This document shows, piece after piece, positions 34,546 through 44,159 of a stretch of DNA of 64,000 nt. The position numbers were made by a program, and so were the translations under genes. The DNA is from Treponema sp. (GTDB taxonomy: Bacteria > Spirochaetota > Spirochaetia > Treponematales > Treponemataceae). Under the pieces are notes generated by a model. That model was not told where the DNA came from. It searched no databases and saw nothing but the letters and a program-made list of their open reading frames with translations. The DNA lies in the NCBI GenBank assembly GCA_024402595.1, contig JAKSTL010000004.1, forward strand, positions 1 through 64,000, written 5' to 3'. Position 1 is the stretch's first letter. Each line of letters starts with the position of its first letter.

Positions 34546-35658
34546 TCAACTGTATCGTATTCGTGGATCAACAACTGCCAGAAGAATATCGCTGACAACC
34601 ATTCCAATCAGTACAAGTGCCGAAATGAACATTGTATTTGCCAGAACAAGATTTATATCTTCCTGAAGAACAGCTTCGTACATTAATCGTCCAATTCCAG
34701 GATAGGCAAAAATAATTTCCAGCACTAAAGAACCACCGAACAAACCTGCCAGAAGATTTGCACTACCAGTAATATATGGATTTAAGGTATTGCGGAAGGC
34801 ATGGTTTAAGTAAACTCTTTTTTCGCTTATGCCACGAGCTCTCAATGCAAAAATGTATGGCATTCCCATCTGGTCCAGCATAGTGGCACGAATCATTCGC
34901 ATAGTTCCACCAATGCCACCAAGAAAAGAAGCAAAAAGTGGAAGAAAAACATGGTGCATATAACTGAATGTAAATTTTAAAGGTGCTTCAGCAAAAGTGA
35001 AATCAGGATAAGCGGTAACTGGAAAAATGCCCGTTACAGAAGCCAAAAGTTGGAACAAGATAAGAAGGAGCATTCCAGGAAATGCATGAAAGAATAGGGC
35101 AAAAAAAGTAGCCGCTGTATCTATTCTTGTACCTGCTTTTGTAGAAAAATAAACTCCCAGCAGGAACGAAAAAGTCGTTATAAAGACAAGAGAAATTAGA
35201 TTCAGTAGAACCGAGTTCCAGAGTCTGCTTTTTATTAAAAAAGTTACTGGCGCTCTGGAAATAAGACTGGTTCCAAGGTCGTGATGAATAAGAACACGAT
35301 TCAACCATTTGAAGTATTGAACATAAAAAGGTTTATCCAGTCCAAACTCGGCTCTCAGCTGTTCCATCTGGTTCTGGTTGAATAATTTGTCGTCTCCCAT
35401 TCCATTGGTGTTTCCACGAGCATTTTTTGTACCACCTTCTGTTACAGACATAAGCTGTTGTGTCATCATCTGGTCAACAATGTCTCCAGGTGCCAGTGCC
35501 ATTAGACCAAAAAGTGCAAACCCTAGTAAAAACAACAGTACAAGCATCGTAATGATTCTTCCTGTAATAAAAGATGCTAAAGGTGCTTTGCTGCGATATT
35601 TTTTCCAAGGCATAGTTACTGTGGCCCAAAGGTTTACAATCAATCTTTTTATCTTCAT
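34546..35658 (-). CDS. oppB: Oligopeptide ABC transporter permease (OppB type)
   Basis: A 370-residue inner-membrane permease with about six TM helices. FGLDKPFYVQYFKWL and DLGTSL precede the transmembrane core, a coupling loop with ARGISEKRVYLNHAFRN contacts the ATPase, and LVLEIIFAYPGIGRLMYEAV is the typical OppB C-terminal block. A somewhat long periplasmic insertion (about residues 55-95) contains GGTKNARGNTNGMG. It pairs with the permease half of the fused gene downstream. Confidence 0.94.
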   Translation of the reverse strand: MKIKRLIVNLWATVTMPWKKYRSKAPLASFITGRIITMLVLLFLLGFALFGLMALAPGDIVDQMMTQQLMSVTEGGTKNARGNTNGMGDDKLFNQNQMEQLRAEFGLDKPFYVQYFKWLNRVLIHHDLGTSLISRAPVTFLIKSRLWNSVLLNLISLVFITTFSFLLGVYFSTKAGTRIDTAATFFALFFHAFPGMLLLILFQLLASVTGIFPVTAYPDFTFAEAPLKFTFSYMHHVFLPLFASFLGGIGGTMRMIRATMLDQMGMPYIFALRARGISEKRVYLNHAFRNTLNPYITGSANLLAGLFGGSLVLEIIFAYPGIGRLMYEAVLQEDINLVLANTMFISALVLIGMVVSDILLAVVDPRIRYS

Positions 35659-35680
35659 AAAACTTCTCTTTTTTACACCC

Positions 35681-37498
35681 TTAGTTCTTTAAGAAAACTC
35701 TTTCTAAAGTTGCGCCGCTTTTATTATCGTAATAAACATTGCTTAAATCCCAGCGGTTTCTAATTGCAAAGAAAGAACGGCTTCTCATAAGGTAAATAAT
35801 AGGGCATTGTTCCAAAATTATGCTCTGGTATTCGTCCCAAATAACCTTCGCTTCATTAAAGTCATTGGTATAACAACCTTCATTGTAAAGATAGTCTACC
35901 CGTGCTTCCCAATCAGTAGCTGGTTTTTCCTGCATTGGATACCAGAGATGGAGATTACCGTCGCTTGGCCATACATTGCTTCCCTGAGATGGGAAAAGAT
36001 TTGAACCAAGTCCAATAAACACACTCTGCCAATCGTAGGTTGCGGTTAACATTTCAACTACTTTCTGGAAATCTATCTGGCGAATGTTTACCTTTATTCC
36101 TATCTTTCCGCATTCATCCACAACAATTTGTCCAATATCATTTAAAACAGTGTTTGCAGAAGGAATTGTAAGGTCAAACTCTACTTTTACACCATTCCAG
36201 TCATAGTACAAGCCATCCTTTTTTACAAATCCCGCTTTTTCAAGAAGTTTTTCTGCTTTTTCTACATCAAAACGATATTGAAGACTAATATCTGCATTAA
36301 AAAATGGATTTGCCTCTGGGAAAAAGTCATATTTTGCCTGAGCCAAACCGCGATATGTCTGATTTGCAATTCTGTCTCGATTTAACAAGCAGCTCATAGC
36401 CTGGCGGAATTCCTTTTTTGTAAACCATTGGTAAAAGGCTTCATCTTTGTTCAAAGGATTCTGATTAAAACTCCACATAGAAGCGCCCATAGAACCTTCT
36501 GCATTATAAACAGTGTAATCATCCTTCTGATTTTCTACCACTTCGCTAAATTCTTCTGGCCGTGGAGAGAAAGTTTCTGTCTGTCCCTGTTTGAACAAAA
36601 GATAATCGGTATTCTGATCTCCAATAATCTGGCAAATCATCTGTTCATAGTATGGAATAGAAACACCATTTTCATCTTTTTCCCAATAGTTTGGATTTCT
36701 TGTAAATACCAGACGACGGGCAGGAATGTATTCTGTTATATAAAACTTGCCGCAAGAAGGAATTGTTTTTGGATCTACATCAATACTAAAAAGATTTTTT
36801 ACACCTTCAGCGCCACCTTTTTCTTTAGCAGGTGCATAAATAAAAGAAGGACAAAGTGTCATGTTTGTGGCAAGCAATGGTTCCGCAACAATTCTTGGAA
36901 AAATAAAGTCAAACTTTTTATCGCTGACCTTTACACAATCTACATGCGCTTCTTCACCATTTTCCAAAGTAACCCACTGCTGACCATATCCACTTGAACC
37001 AAACTCTGGGTCTCCGGCAATTTCGTTATACCAGAAAATAAAATCATCAGAAGTAACAGGAATCTTTTCGTCCTTTCCGTAGTAAGACCAGAATGCATCA
37101 TCCCGAATAGTGTAATGAACAGTAAGAGTATTTTTTTCTTTATCAGTTTCAATTTCGTAGCTGGCAATATGAGGTTCCCATTTACGAAGACTGGCATCAT
37201 AAGAAACCAGATAATCAAGAGTGTAGCTAATAATTGCATCACTTTGTCCATCTCGTTCCGCAATAAGCTGATTAAAAGTTTTTGGATCATTTATAATTGT
37301 ATCATTCCAAACTCCTCCAACTTTTCCAGCCACATATCCACTGCAAGTCCAAGGTCGTGTAACAGTCTTTTTAATTAAGTTCAAATCATCAGAAGTTGCA
37401 ATTTCGTCAATTTCAGAAAGTTCCATATCTTCATTTTTAGAACAGGCACTTAAAGCCAAAACAAGTAAAGTCAAATAAAAAATAATGTGTTTCTTCAT
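35681..37498 (-). CDS. oppA: Peptide ABC transporter substrate-binding lipoprotein
   Basis: A 605-residue family 5 solute-binding protein. The lipobox LALSACSK (Cys about residue 19) marks a lipoprotein anchored in the membrane. The body matches SBP_bac_5: DDFIFWYNEIAGDPEFG, ITEYIPARRLVFTRNPNYWEKD, KEFRQAMSCLLNRDRIANQTYRG, EKAEKLLEKAGF and a C-terminal QCPIIYLM. It heads the opp unit; no good Shine-Dalgarno precedes the ATG. The 79-bp gap to the divergent oxidoreductase must hold both promoters. Confidence 0.93.
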   Translation of the reverse strand: MKKHIIFYLTLLVLALSACSKNEDMELSEIDEIATSDDLNLIKKTVTRPWTCSGYVAGKVGGVWNDTIINDPKTFNQLIAERDGQSDAIISYTLDYLVSYDASLRKWEPHIASYEIETDKEKNTLTVHYTIRDDAFWSYYGKDEKIPVTSDDFIFWYNEIAGDPEFGSSGYGQQWVTLENGEEAHVDCVKVSDKKFDFIFPRIVAEPLLATNMTLCPSFIYAPAKEKGGAEGVKNLFSIDVDPKTIPSCGKFYITEYIPARRLVFTRNPNYWEKDENGVSIPYYEQMICQIIGDQNTDYLLFKQGQTETFSPRPEEFSEVVENQKDDYTVYNAEGSMGASMWSFNQNPLNKDEAFYQWFTKKEFRQAMSCLLNRDRIANQTYRGLAQAKYDFFPEANPFFNADISLQYRFDVEKAEKLLEKAGFVKKDGLYYDWNGVKVEFDLTIPSANTVLNDIGQIVVDECGKIGIKVNIRQIDFQKVVEMLTATYDWQSVFIGLGSNLFPSQGSNVWPSDGNLHLWYPMQEKPATDWEARVDYLYNEGCYTNDFNEAKVIWDEYQSIILEQCPIIYLMRSRSFFAIRNRWDLSNVYYDNKSGATLERVFLKN

Positions 37499-37577
37499 AC
37501 AGAAATTATCGGATTTTGCGGAAGGGAGTTAATAATAAAAGCGTGAGGAAATTAAAGGATTTTCCGATACTCAAAAT

Positions 37578-38615
37578 ATGACAAATAAATATACAGCAGC
37601 CATCGTTGGCACAGGACGCATTGGATTCACCCTTGGATTTGACAAAAAAAGAGAACAACCCGCTTCCCATACCATGTCCCTTTTGGGAAATAAAAAAATA
37701 GAAATTGTAGCCGGATGCGACACGAATACCGAAAATCTGGAACGATTCATAAATTATGTTTCAAAATATAATCCAAAGGTTCAAGCCTTTACTTCTTTGG
37801 ATGAACTTTTGACCAAAAAATTGCCAGATATCATTGTAATTGCCGTTAATGAAGAGTCTCATCTTGAAACTGCCATTAAAGTTATTGAAAAACAGCCAAA
37901 AATTGTAATTTTGGAAAAACCCGTTGCCTTAAATGTGGCCCAGGGAGAAAAAATTAAAGCGGCATTAGAAAAAAGTTCCTCTGCCGTAATTGTAAACCAC
38001 GAGCGCCGTTTTGCTGACGATTATAATTTTGCCAAAAAATATATGGAAAAAATAGGCAAGATTCTTACAGTCAACGCCCGTCTTGATTCTGGCCTGCGGG
38101 TTTATACACCAGAATGTGAAAACAACGGTGAATATTCCCTTTTGCACGATGGAACTCACCTTGTAGATGCAGTTTTATTCCTTTTGAACCAAGATGCTTT
38201 GGAAAATGTACAGTTAATATGCAAAACTATGGACGAAAATGACACTCAGGTTGTGCGAACAGCTACAGTTCATGCTCAAAGTACAGTTTGTCCCGATATA
38301 AATCTGTATTTTTCAGGAGCCAGTCGCTATTTTGGATTTGAAGTTGAAATTATTGGAAGTTTGGGGCGAATTAAAATTGGAAATGGCATTCATCAGTTCT
38401 ACCAGCGAAAAGAATCAAAACTTTACACAGGATTTTTCTCTCTTGAAGCCGATAAAAAAGAGCCTTCCTTCAAAAAAACTGGTTATTTTTCAAATATGAC
38501 GCAAAATGCTGTGGATTTTCTAGACGGAAACTGTGAGTTAAAATCTACACTGGAAACGGGATTAAATACGCTGGCAATTTTGGAAGAAATTAAAAATCAA
38601 TTGAAGCAGAATTAG
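37578..38615 (+). CDS. Gfo/Idh/MocA-family oxidoreductase
   Basis: A 345-residue NAD(P)-dependent oxidoreductase. The N-terminal Rossmann fold begins AAIVGTGRIGFTLGF and includes VILEKPVALNVAQG, the EKP motif whose Lys is catalytic in this family. The C-terminal alpha/beta domain includes LLHDGTHLVDAVLFLL with the expected His. Members act on sugars, inositols or modified saccharides; the substrate cannot be inferred, and neighbours (opp unit, yfcE) do not help. It is monocistronic as far as can be seen. Confidence 0.9.
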   Translation: MTNKYTAAIVGTGRIGFTLGFDKKREQPASHTMSLLGNKKIEIVAGCDTNTENLERFINYVSKYNPKVQAFTSLDELLTKKLPDIIVIAVNEESHLETAIKVIEKQPKIVILEKPVALNVAQGEKIKAALEKSSSAVIVNHERRFADDYNFAKKYMEKIGKILTVNARLDSGLRVYTPECENNGEYSLLHDGTHLVDAVLFLLNQDALENVQLICKTMDENDTQVVRTATVHAQSTVCPDINLYFSGASRYFGFEVEIIGSLGRIKIGNGIHQFYQRKESKLYTGFFSLEADKKEPSFKKTGYFSNMTQNAVDFLDGNCELKSTLETGLNTLAILEEIKNQLKQN

Positions 38616-38670
38616 GGGCTAGTGCAAAGAAAAAATCAGACGAAAACCACAATAAATACAATTAAAACTA

Positions 38671-38755
38671 CTCTCCGGTGTTCCGGGCTTACCTACGGAC
38701 GGTACTCACTTCGTTCGCACCCGTAAAACGGCCCTCCATACCGGCGCCAGACCAT
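38671..38755. repeat. GC-rich intergenic island
   Basis: A GC-rich block (CTCCGGTGTTCCGGGCTTACC..., CCGGCGCCAG...) stands out in AT-rich surroundings between the oxidoreductase gene and yfcE. It resembles the other GC-rich islands of the window in composition and in holding GGCGCC, but is not clearly alignable to them. Confidence 0.55.
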
Positions 38756-38812
38756 GTATTTTTCATTTTTGTTTTAATACCATTTTTCTTTGTTTTCCTG
38801 TATAATTTTTTT

Positions 38813-39412
38813 ATGAAATATTTAATTTGTTCCGATATTCATGGCTCAGAAACCGCCTGCAAAAAAGTTGTAGATTTTTTTAATAAAAATGAATGTGAAA
38901 AATTACTGATTCTTGGCGACATATTATATCACGGCCCAAGAAATCCTTTACCAGAAGGTCATAATCCAAAAGGTGTTATTGAATTATTAAATCCTTTGGC
39001 TAATAAAATTATTGCCTGTAGAGGAAACTGCGATGCAGAAGTAGACCAGATGGTTTTAAAATTTTCTGTACTGGCAGATTTTTTTCAGTTGTTTTATAAC
39101 AATATCAGTATTTTTGGAACTCATGGTCATGTGTACGCTCCACTTTTGGCCGACGGAAATATTCCAACTGGCTGCGAAACTGCGGGAAAACGACCTTTGG
39201 TAAATACTCCCGGCATTGTGTTCTACGGACACACCCATGTTTCAATCTTAGAAAAAAATGGGGAAGGCACCATTGTTTGTAATCCAGGTTCAGTTTCTCT
39301 TCCAAAAGGTGGCACGGAAGCAGGCTTTGCATTGCTGGAACTAGGCTCAGAAAAAAATACTCTTTCCTTGTGTAGCATGGATGGAAATATTTTAAAAACC
39401 ATCTCTTTGTAA
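38813..39412 (+). CDS. yfcE: YfcE-family metallophosphodiesterase
   Basis: A 199-residue calcineurin-like phosphodiesterase. Metal-binding motifs run in order: CSDIHGSE, GDILYHGPRNPLPEGHNP, RGNCDAEVDQM, GTHGHVY and GHTHVS, followed by NPGSVSLPKGG. The sequence pattern closely follows E. coli YfcE, an Mn-dependent phosphodiesterase of unknown physiological role. A longer reading from 38678 would run through the GC-rich island, so the start at 38813 (MKYLICSDIHG) is used. Confidence 0.94.
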   Translation: MKYLICSDIHGSETACKKVVDFFNKNECEKLLILGDILYHGPRNPLPEGHNPKGVIELLNPLANKIIACRGNCDAEVDQMVLKFSVLADFFQLFYNNISIFGTHGHVYAPLLADGNIPTGCETAGKRPLVNTPGIVFYGHTHVSILEKNGEGTIVCNPGSVSLPKGGTEAGFALLELGSEKNTLSLCSMDGNILKTISL

Positions 39413-39440
39413 ATATGGATTTTTATTTTATAGACCCCGA

Positions 39441-39466
39441 AATTACAAAATTACAAAATTACAAAA
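39441..39466 (+). repeat. Short tandem repeat (AATTACAA)3
   Basis: Three perfect head-to-tail copies of an 8-bp unit plus a partial fourth, in the 196-bp gap between yfcE and the DUF2147 gene. Downstream in the same gap is GGAGG-N9-CCTCC (39552-39570), a small inverted repeat. Both lie within promoter distance of the DUF2147 gene; copy-number variation could alter spacing, but no promoter was firmly placed. Confidence 0.6.
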
Positions 39467-39608
39467 TATGTAAAATTGTCCTTTTCATAATTGTTTTTAT
39501 AAGCTAGAATATTTTTAGGCGTTTGCCTTTAATAATTTACTTAATCTTAATGGAGGTAGTTAACGCCTCCATGCATTGTCACTAAGGCGGTGGTTATTAG
39601 GAGTTTTT

Positions 39609-40139
39609 ATGAAAAAATTACTTGCTTATTTTTTAAGTATGTTCCTTTTGGTGGGTGCAGTTTTTGCGGCAGATCCAGCTGAAGGCTTGTGGAAAAGTAT
39701 TGATGATAAAACTGGCGAAGTTACAGCTCTTTGGAAAATCTATGTAGAAGACGGTGTTCTTTATGGTACAATTGCGGCTACAGTTGCAGATCCACAGGAT
39801 GTAATTGCCAGCGCATGTAAATCATCTTACAAAGGATTTCCTGTTTCTGGAGATGTAAACAAAATGACAACCGTTGGTACCCCTTGGATTTTTGGTATGA
39901 AAAAAGAATCTGCTGGTAACTGGAAAGATGGAAATATTATTGATCCTAGTAATGGAAAAATGTACGGTTGTGTAATCAAATATCTTGCAGCTGGCGAAAC
40001 AAACAAAAAGTTTACTGCAAAAGAACCAACTCTTGCTATGGCTGGAACTGTTGGTCCAATTCAGGTTTTCCAGTATTGGCTTCCTGCAACAGAAGCAGAA
40101 ATTAAAGCCGCTCAGACAAAATATCCTGCTTCAAAATAA
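39609..40139 (+). CDS. Secreted DUF2147 protein
   Basis: A 176-residue exported protein. Residues 1-20 form a signal peptide (KKLLAYFLSMFLLVGAVFA, cleavage likely before ADPAEG). The mature part starts DPAEGLWKSIDDKTGEVTALWKIY, the start typical of DUF2147 proteins, and contains an IIDPSNGKMYGC segment. These are small periplasmic or outer-membrane-associated beta-rich proteins without established function. The ATG at 39609 follows AGGAG; upstream codons are not used. A strong terminator follows at 40196. Confidence 0.88.
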   Translation: MKKLLAYFLSMFLLVGAVFAADPAEGLWKSIDDKTGEVTALWKIYVEDGVLYGTIAATVADPQDVIASACKSSYKGFPVSGDVNKMTTVGTPWIFGMKKESAGNWKDGNIIDPSNGKMYGCVIKYLAAGETNKKFTAKEPTLAMAGTVGPIQVFQYWLPATEAEIKAAQTKYPASK

Positions 40140-40195
40140 ATTAAGCTGAAAAACTTATATAAATTATTTATTTAAGATTCAGGTTAAATGAATAA

Positions 40196-40255
40196 GCCTG
40201 TTGTTAGCACTTACCACGAGAATAATTTTGTGAATGCTAACAACAGGCTTTTTTT
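40196..40255 (+). terminator. Intrinsic terminator after the DUF2147 gene
   Basis: GCCTGTTGTTAGCA and TGCTAACAACAGGC (14-bp perfect arms) are followed by T7 on the plus strand. It sits directly before the convergent trpA stop codon and may also stop trp transcripts, though the minus-strand U-run is poor. Confidence 0.92.
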
Positions 40256-41009
40256 ATGAATGAGTAATTTCTTTAGCTTTAGCCCTTACCGCTTCGTACA
40301 ATTTTTCTTTATTATCTTTGTTTTCAGAAATAATTCGTACAAAAACAGAACCTGCTACAACAGCATCTACAGAATCGGCAAGAGCTCCAGATTGTATTCC
40401 ATTGGAAATACCAAATCCTCCGTAGATTTTTGAACCACCAGCACTTACTTTATTCAAAAAAGAAATGGTTGCGTCGTCAATTTTTGTGTCGGTTCCTGTA
40501 ATGCCTGTTCGTAAAGCCGCATAGATGTATGGAAAACCTGCGTTTGCCATTTTTGCCAATCGTTCGTCGCTCATACTTGGTGCGGCTACAGGAATATTTA
40601 TCATTCCGTTGTCTTTACAAGCTTGAGTTAAGCCTTCGTCAAAATCAAATGGTAAATCTGGAATAATCATTCCTTTTACGCCTACAGAAGCAGCTTTTTT
40701 ACAGAACTCTTTTATTCCTGGAGTATAAATAAGGCTTCCATAACTCATTATGTAAATCTGAGTATCTGGGAACTCTTTGTGCAAAGTTTCTATAAATTTT
40801 AAACCGTCGGCAGTGCGATAATAGCGTTCCAAAACTTCTGTACAAGCTCCTTGGATTGCAGGGCCATCGGCACTTGGATCGCTAAAAGGTAATTGTATTT
40901 CCAGAATATCTGCACCACCTGCTACCAAGGCACGGGCTGCGGTTAGACTAAGTTCATCTGTTGGATAGCCAGCTACAAGATGGCTCATAAGTTTTATTTT
41001 GTTAGACAT
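40254..41009 (-). CDS. trpA: Tryptophan synthase alpha subunit
   Basis: A 251-residue TIM-barrel enzyme cleaving indole-3-glycerol phosphate to indole. The catalytic Glu and Asp are visible in ILEIQLPFSDPSADGPAIQGA; GMIIPDLPFDF and the phosphate-binding GFGISNG follow. It is the last gene of the trp unit, behind trpB and a 104-bp GC-rich spacer. GGGAG before the ATG is the ribosome-binding site. Confidence 0.96.
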   Translation of the reverse strand: MSNKIKLMSHLVAGYPTDELSLTAARALVAGGADILEIQLPFSDPSADGPAIQGACTEVLERYYRTADGLKFIETLHKEFPDTQIYIMSYGSLIYTPGIKEFCKKAASVGVKGMIIPDLPFDFDEGLTQACKDNGMINIPVAAPSMSDERLAKMANAGFPYIYAALRTGITGTDTKIDDATISFLNKVSAGGSKIYGGFGISNGIQSGALADSVDAVVAGSVFVRIISENKDNKEKLYEAVRAKAKEITHS

Positions 41010-41030
41010 AATTTTTCTCCCATAAGGTGC

Positions 41031-41113
41031 TCCCTGGGGTTTTAGGGGCTAGAGCCCCTAGGAGAGGGGGTAGCGGAAAACCGAAGGGTTGAAGCGAGGG
41101 GCAGGCGCCCCTT
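41031..41113. repeat. GC-rich repeat between trpB and trpA
   Basis: This block contains GGGGTTTTAGGGGC, the palindrome GGGGCTAGAGCCCC, GAGGGGGTAGCGGAAAAC and the hairpin GGGGC-aggc-GCCCC followed by TTTT. It aligns with the in-frame copy inside carB-dapF. It fills almost the whole trpB-trpA spacer, leaving only the trpA ribosome-binding region. Confidence 0.8.
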
Positions 41114-42382
41114 TTATTTATTCATAATTTCTGCATCGTGAATATCTTTTGCATCATTTAATCGTTCAAGTTCGGCTGCCAGGAACTGTTTCCATGCTTC
41201 TGGACGGAAAACCGGGCTAGTAATAAAAATATCCTTGTCTCCACGACCAGACATATTTACGATAATTACATCATCCTTGCTTAATGTTGGAGCTAGTTTA
41301 ATTGCTTCGGCACCGGCATGTGAACTTTCCATAGCAAAAAGCACGCCTTCGTTTTTAGCAAAGAATTTAAGAGCATCCAAGGCTTCTTTATCCAAAGCAG
41401 AGGTAAATTCTACACGCCCAGATTTTCCCAAAGCCGCCAGTTGAGGACCAATTCCACAATAATCCAAACCAGCAGAAATTGAACGGGTTGGAAGCGCCTG
41501 ACCATCTTCGTCCAAAAGGAAGCGAGATTTATATCCCTGCATAATTCCTTCGCGGCTGGCATTTCCTGTCATACGGCTGGCATTTTCACCAACTCCAGGG
41601 CCAATTCCACCAGCTTCAACGGCAATCAATCTTGGAGATTTGTCTTCAATAAATGGAGCAAAGAATCCAATAGAATTTGAACCGCCACCACAGCAGGCAA
41701 TAAGTGCAGTTGGTTTTATTCCCCGTTCTGCACATTGTTTTTTTACTTCTTTACCAATAACGCTCTGGAATTCTCGAACAATATCAGGGAAAGGTGCTGG
41801 ACCAAGAGCAGAACCTAAAACATAATGTGTTGTATCTGGATTTGCAGCCCAATCGCGCATGGCTTCGTTTACAGCATCTTTTAAAGTGCGGCTTCCAGAA
41901 GTTACGGCATAAACTTTTGCACCATACATTTCCATTGCGGCCACATTTGGTTGCTGTCGACGAACATCAACTTCGCCCATATAAACTGTACAATCTAAAC
42001 CAAGTTTTGCACAGGCTGCAGCGGTTGCCAATCCATGCTGACCAGCTCCAGTTTCTGCAATAATTCGTTTTTTGCCCATATATTTTGCCAAAAGACACTG
42101 ACCAATGGCATTGTTAATTTTGTGGGCACCAGTATTTGCTAAACCTTCCAGTTTGATGTAGATTTTTGCACCGCCAAGAAGTTTTGTGGCTGTTTCTGCA
42201 AATAAAAGTGGAGTTTCACGGCCAATATAATCTCTCTGAATTGTAGCAAACTCTTCCAAAAATGCTTTGTCCTGCATGGCTTTTTTGAATGCTACTTCAA
42301 GTTCATCTAATGGTCGGCGCAGAACTTCTGCTACATATTTTCCGCCATATTGATTAAAAAATCCATTATCTGATTCTGTCAT
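41114..42382 (-). CDS. trpB: Tryptophan synthase beta subunit
   Basis: A 422-residue PLP enzyme joining indole and serine. HKINNAIGQ holds the PLP Lys, ETGAGQHG the catalytic Glu region, and CCGGGSNSIGFF binds the PLP phosphate. Length is slightly above usual (about 400) owing to a C-terminal tail (KDIHDAEIMNK) that abuts the GC-rich spacer. GGGAG precedes the ATG, immediately below another GC-rich island. Confidence 0.97.
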   Translation of the reverse strand: MTESDNGFFNQYGGKYVAEVLRRPLDELEVAFKKAMQDKAFLEEFATIQRDYIGRETPLLFAETATKLLGGAKIYIKLEGLANTGAHKINNAIGQCLLAKYMGKKRIIAETGAGQHGLATAAACAKLGLDCTVYMGEVDVRRQQPNVAAMEMYGAKVYAVTSGSRTLKDAVNEAMRDWAANPDTTHYVLGSALGPAPFPDIVREFQSVIGKEVKKQCAERGIKPTALIACCGGGSNSIGFFAPFIEDKSPRLIAVEAGGIGPGVGENASRMTGNASREGIMQGYKSRFLLDEDGQALPTRSISAGLDYCGIGPQLAALGKSGRVEFTSALDKEALDALKFFAKNEGVLFAMESSHAGAEAIKLAPTLSKDDVIIVNMSGRGDKDIFITSPVFRPEAWKQFLAAELERLNDAKDIHDAEIMNK

Positions 42383-42390
42383 CTATTTCT

Positions 42391-42602
42391 CCCGTTTTTT
42401 TGGGCGTGCCGGTTTTGTTCCCTGTCGGTAACAAAACCGTCGGACTTTCCACCATTCCGCTTTCGCTTCAGCCCCCCTGCTGGCGCAGTCTTCGCAGCAC
42501 AGCTGCTTGCCGACTCGCTCAAAATGCTCTGCGAGCATTTTGACGGCTTTCAGCCGTCGCTCCCTGGGTGGCCGCCTTTGTCGTGGTTCCAATTCCTCAC
42601 GC
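42391..42602. repeat. GC-rich island with three hairpins between trpCF and trpB
   Basis: About 210 bp of GC-rich non-coding DNA with three perfect inverted repeats: CGGTTTTGTT/AACAAAACCG (42410-42439), CAAAATGCTC/GAGCATTTTG (42520-42542) and GACGGCT/AGCCGTC (42542-42558). It separates trpC-F from trpB inside an operon otherwise packed with gaps of about 11-18 bp. ORFs read across it are not credible genes. Confidence 0.75.
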
Positions 42603-42609
42603 ATTTTAT

Positions 42610-44148
42610 TTATTTTATATTATCAAAAAACTCAACAAGTTTTAATACATCCTTTTTGCCAGGTTCAGCTTCAACTCCAGAGGCACAATCAATTAACTCT
42701 GGTTCATAGTTTTTAATATTTTCCGCAACATTTTTTGGATTTATTCCTCCAGCCAGCCACAGCTTGTATTTTTTCTGAACAAGAGTAACCAGTTCTGAAG
42801 AAATCTGTTTTCCAGTTCCACCAATTTTACCTTTTGTCTGAGCATCGACTAAAACCCGTGGTTCTCCCAAATCAAAAAGTTCATCTAAAAGTGCAACATC
42901 TTTTTCTTCGTTTATATTAATGGCTGCATAATGAGGCAGTTTCTTGTAATTATTTGTTGCAGAATCTGTCGTGGTAGTAAGAAACTTTCTTGCACAATCC
43001 ATTGTGTGTAGTTGAAGAACATCAAGAATACCGTCTTCTACCAGTTTGATGGCAGTTTGAGCTTCTTCGTCACTAGGGTCAACAATTACTCCAACCAAAG
43101 TTTTTCCTTTAATTTTCTTTTGGTCCAGAAGCTTTTTAGTTTCTATAACGGCTTCTTTGTGAGCTTCCCGTGGAGATTTGTTCCAGAAAATAAATCCTAG
43201 AAAATCTGCTCCAAGTTCACAGGCCTTTAATGCATCTTCCGTGTTAGTTAGTCCGCAAATCTTTGTATGAAGACCTTCTTTTTTTGTTGCATAGTTGTTC
43301 CAGAAATCTGCATTCTTGTTTCTTTCAGAGCCTACAAAGGCTTTTACTAAATCTGCCCGTATTTCAGGATTTTTTGCAGCTGCTTCACCCAACAAAAGTC
43401 CTGCAAAACCAAGAGAACCCGCAAAAGCGGCACTTTGGGCTGTTCGAATACCACTTTCAAAAATAACTCTGGCATCATCACCCAAAATTGCTTTGATTTT
43501 CTGGAGCATTGCACAAGGTGTAAGTAAATCAATGGTAAAATTACTTAAATCGCGACTGTTTACGCCACTGACAATGTATTTTTTGTCCACATATTTTGTA
43601 ACTTCAGCAAGTTTTAAAATGTCTTCTTCCAGGCGCAGTTCTACCAAAGCCGTAATTCCTAACTCCTGACATTTTTTCGCCATAGAAATCATTTTTTCCA
43701 CAGGCAAAATACGGGAAATTAACAAAACGGCATCGGCTCCAGCTCTATAGGCAATTTCAATTTCTTTTTCGTCAATAAGAAAGTCTTTTCTAAGAACTGC
43801 GGGACCTTTTTTCCCAGTTTCCGCTTCGTATGAATCAACGGCAGCACAAACTTTCATTAGGTCTTCCAAGGTTCCCTTAAAATAATTGCTTTCTGTAAGA
43901 CAGGAAACCGCTTTTGCCCCAGCTTTGGCATAAGAAAGGGCAGTAGCAGCAGAATCCAGGTTTGGGGCAATATCACCTTTACTTGGACTTGCTCGTTTTA
44001 CTTCCAGAATAACACCTTTTTCTTCAAGGAAAGGATGAACGGCCCGCTGTCTTTTTTCTGGAATGGAAAAACCATAGTCCCAGCCAAGCTTTTCCATATC
44101 TTTAATGCGTCGCTCAACAATTTCTTCTAAAATATTTTTTGTAGCCAT
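42610..44148 (-). CDS. trpC/trpF: Fused indole-3-glycerol-phosphate synthase and phosphoribosylanthranilate isomerase
   Basis: A 512-residue fusion of two TIM barrels for consecutive steps. TrpC (about 1-280): ILEEIVERR start, VILEVKRASPSKG, CLTESNYFKGTLEDL, VLRKDFLIDEKEI, LVELRLEEDI and GVNSRDLSNF. TrpF (about 298-512): LHTKICGLTNTEDALKACELGADFLGFIFWNKSPRE, VGVIVDP, VLQLHTMD, LVDAQTKGKIGGTG and GGINPKNV. The same C-F fusion is known from enterobacteria. It begins 11 bp after trpG-D with no clear ribosome-binding site, suggesting coupling. Confidence 0.96.
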   Translation of the reverse strand: MATKNILEEIVERRIKDMEKLGWDYGFSIPEKRQRAVHPFLEEKGVILEVKRASPSKGDIAPNLDSAATALSYAKAGAKAVSCLTESNYFKGTLEDLMKVCAAVDSYEAETGKKGPAVLRKDFLIDEKEIEIAYRAGADAVLLISRILPVEKMISMAKKCQELGITALVELRLEEDILKLAEVTKYVDKKYIVSGVNSRDLSNFTIDLLTPCAMLQKIKAILGDDARVIFESGIRTAQSAAFAGSLGFAGLLLGEAAAKNPEIRADLVKAFVGSERNKNADFWNNYATKKEGLHTKICGLTNTEDALKACELGADFLGFIFWNKSPREAHKEAVIETKKLLDQKKIKGKTLVGVIVDPSDEEAQTAIKLVEDGILDVLQLHTMDCARKFLTTTTDSATNNYKKLPHYAAININEEKDVALLDELFDLGEPRVLVDAQTKGKIGGTGKQISSELVTLVQKKYKLWLAGGINPKNVAENIKNYEPELIDCASGVEAEPGKKDVLKLVEFFDNIK

Positions 44149-44159
44149 AATACTAATAA

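Noticed and set aside
38678-38812. N-terminal extension of yfcE
   Set aside because: It would translate the GC-rich island; family alignment starts at MKYLICSDIHG.
42383-42716. Arg/Pro-rich ORFs in the trpCF-trpB spacer
   Set aside because: They read through hairpin-rich GC repeat DNA and match no protein pattern.
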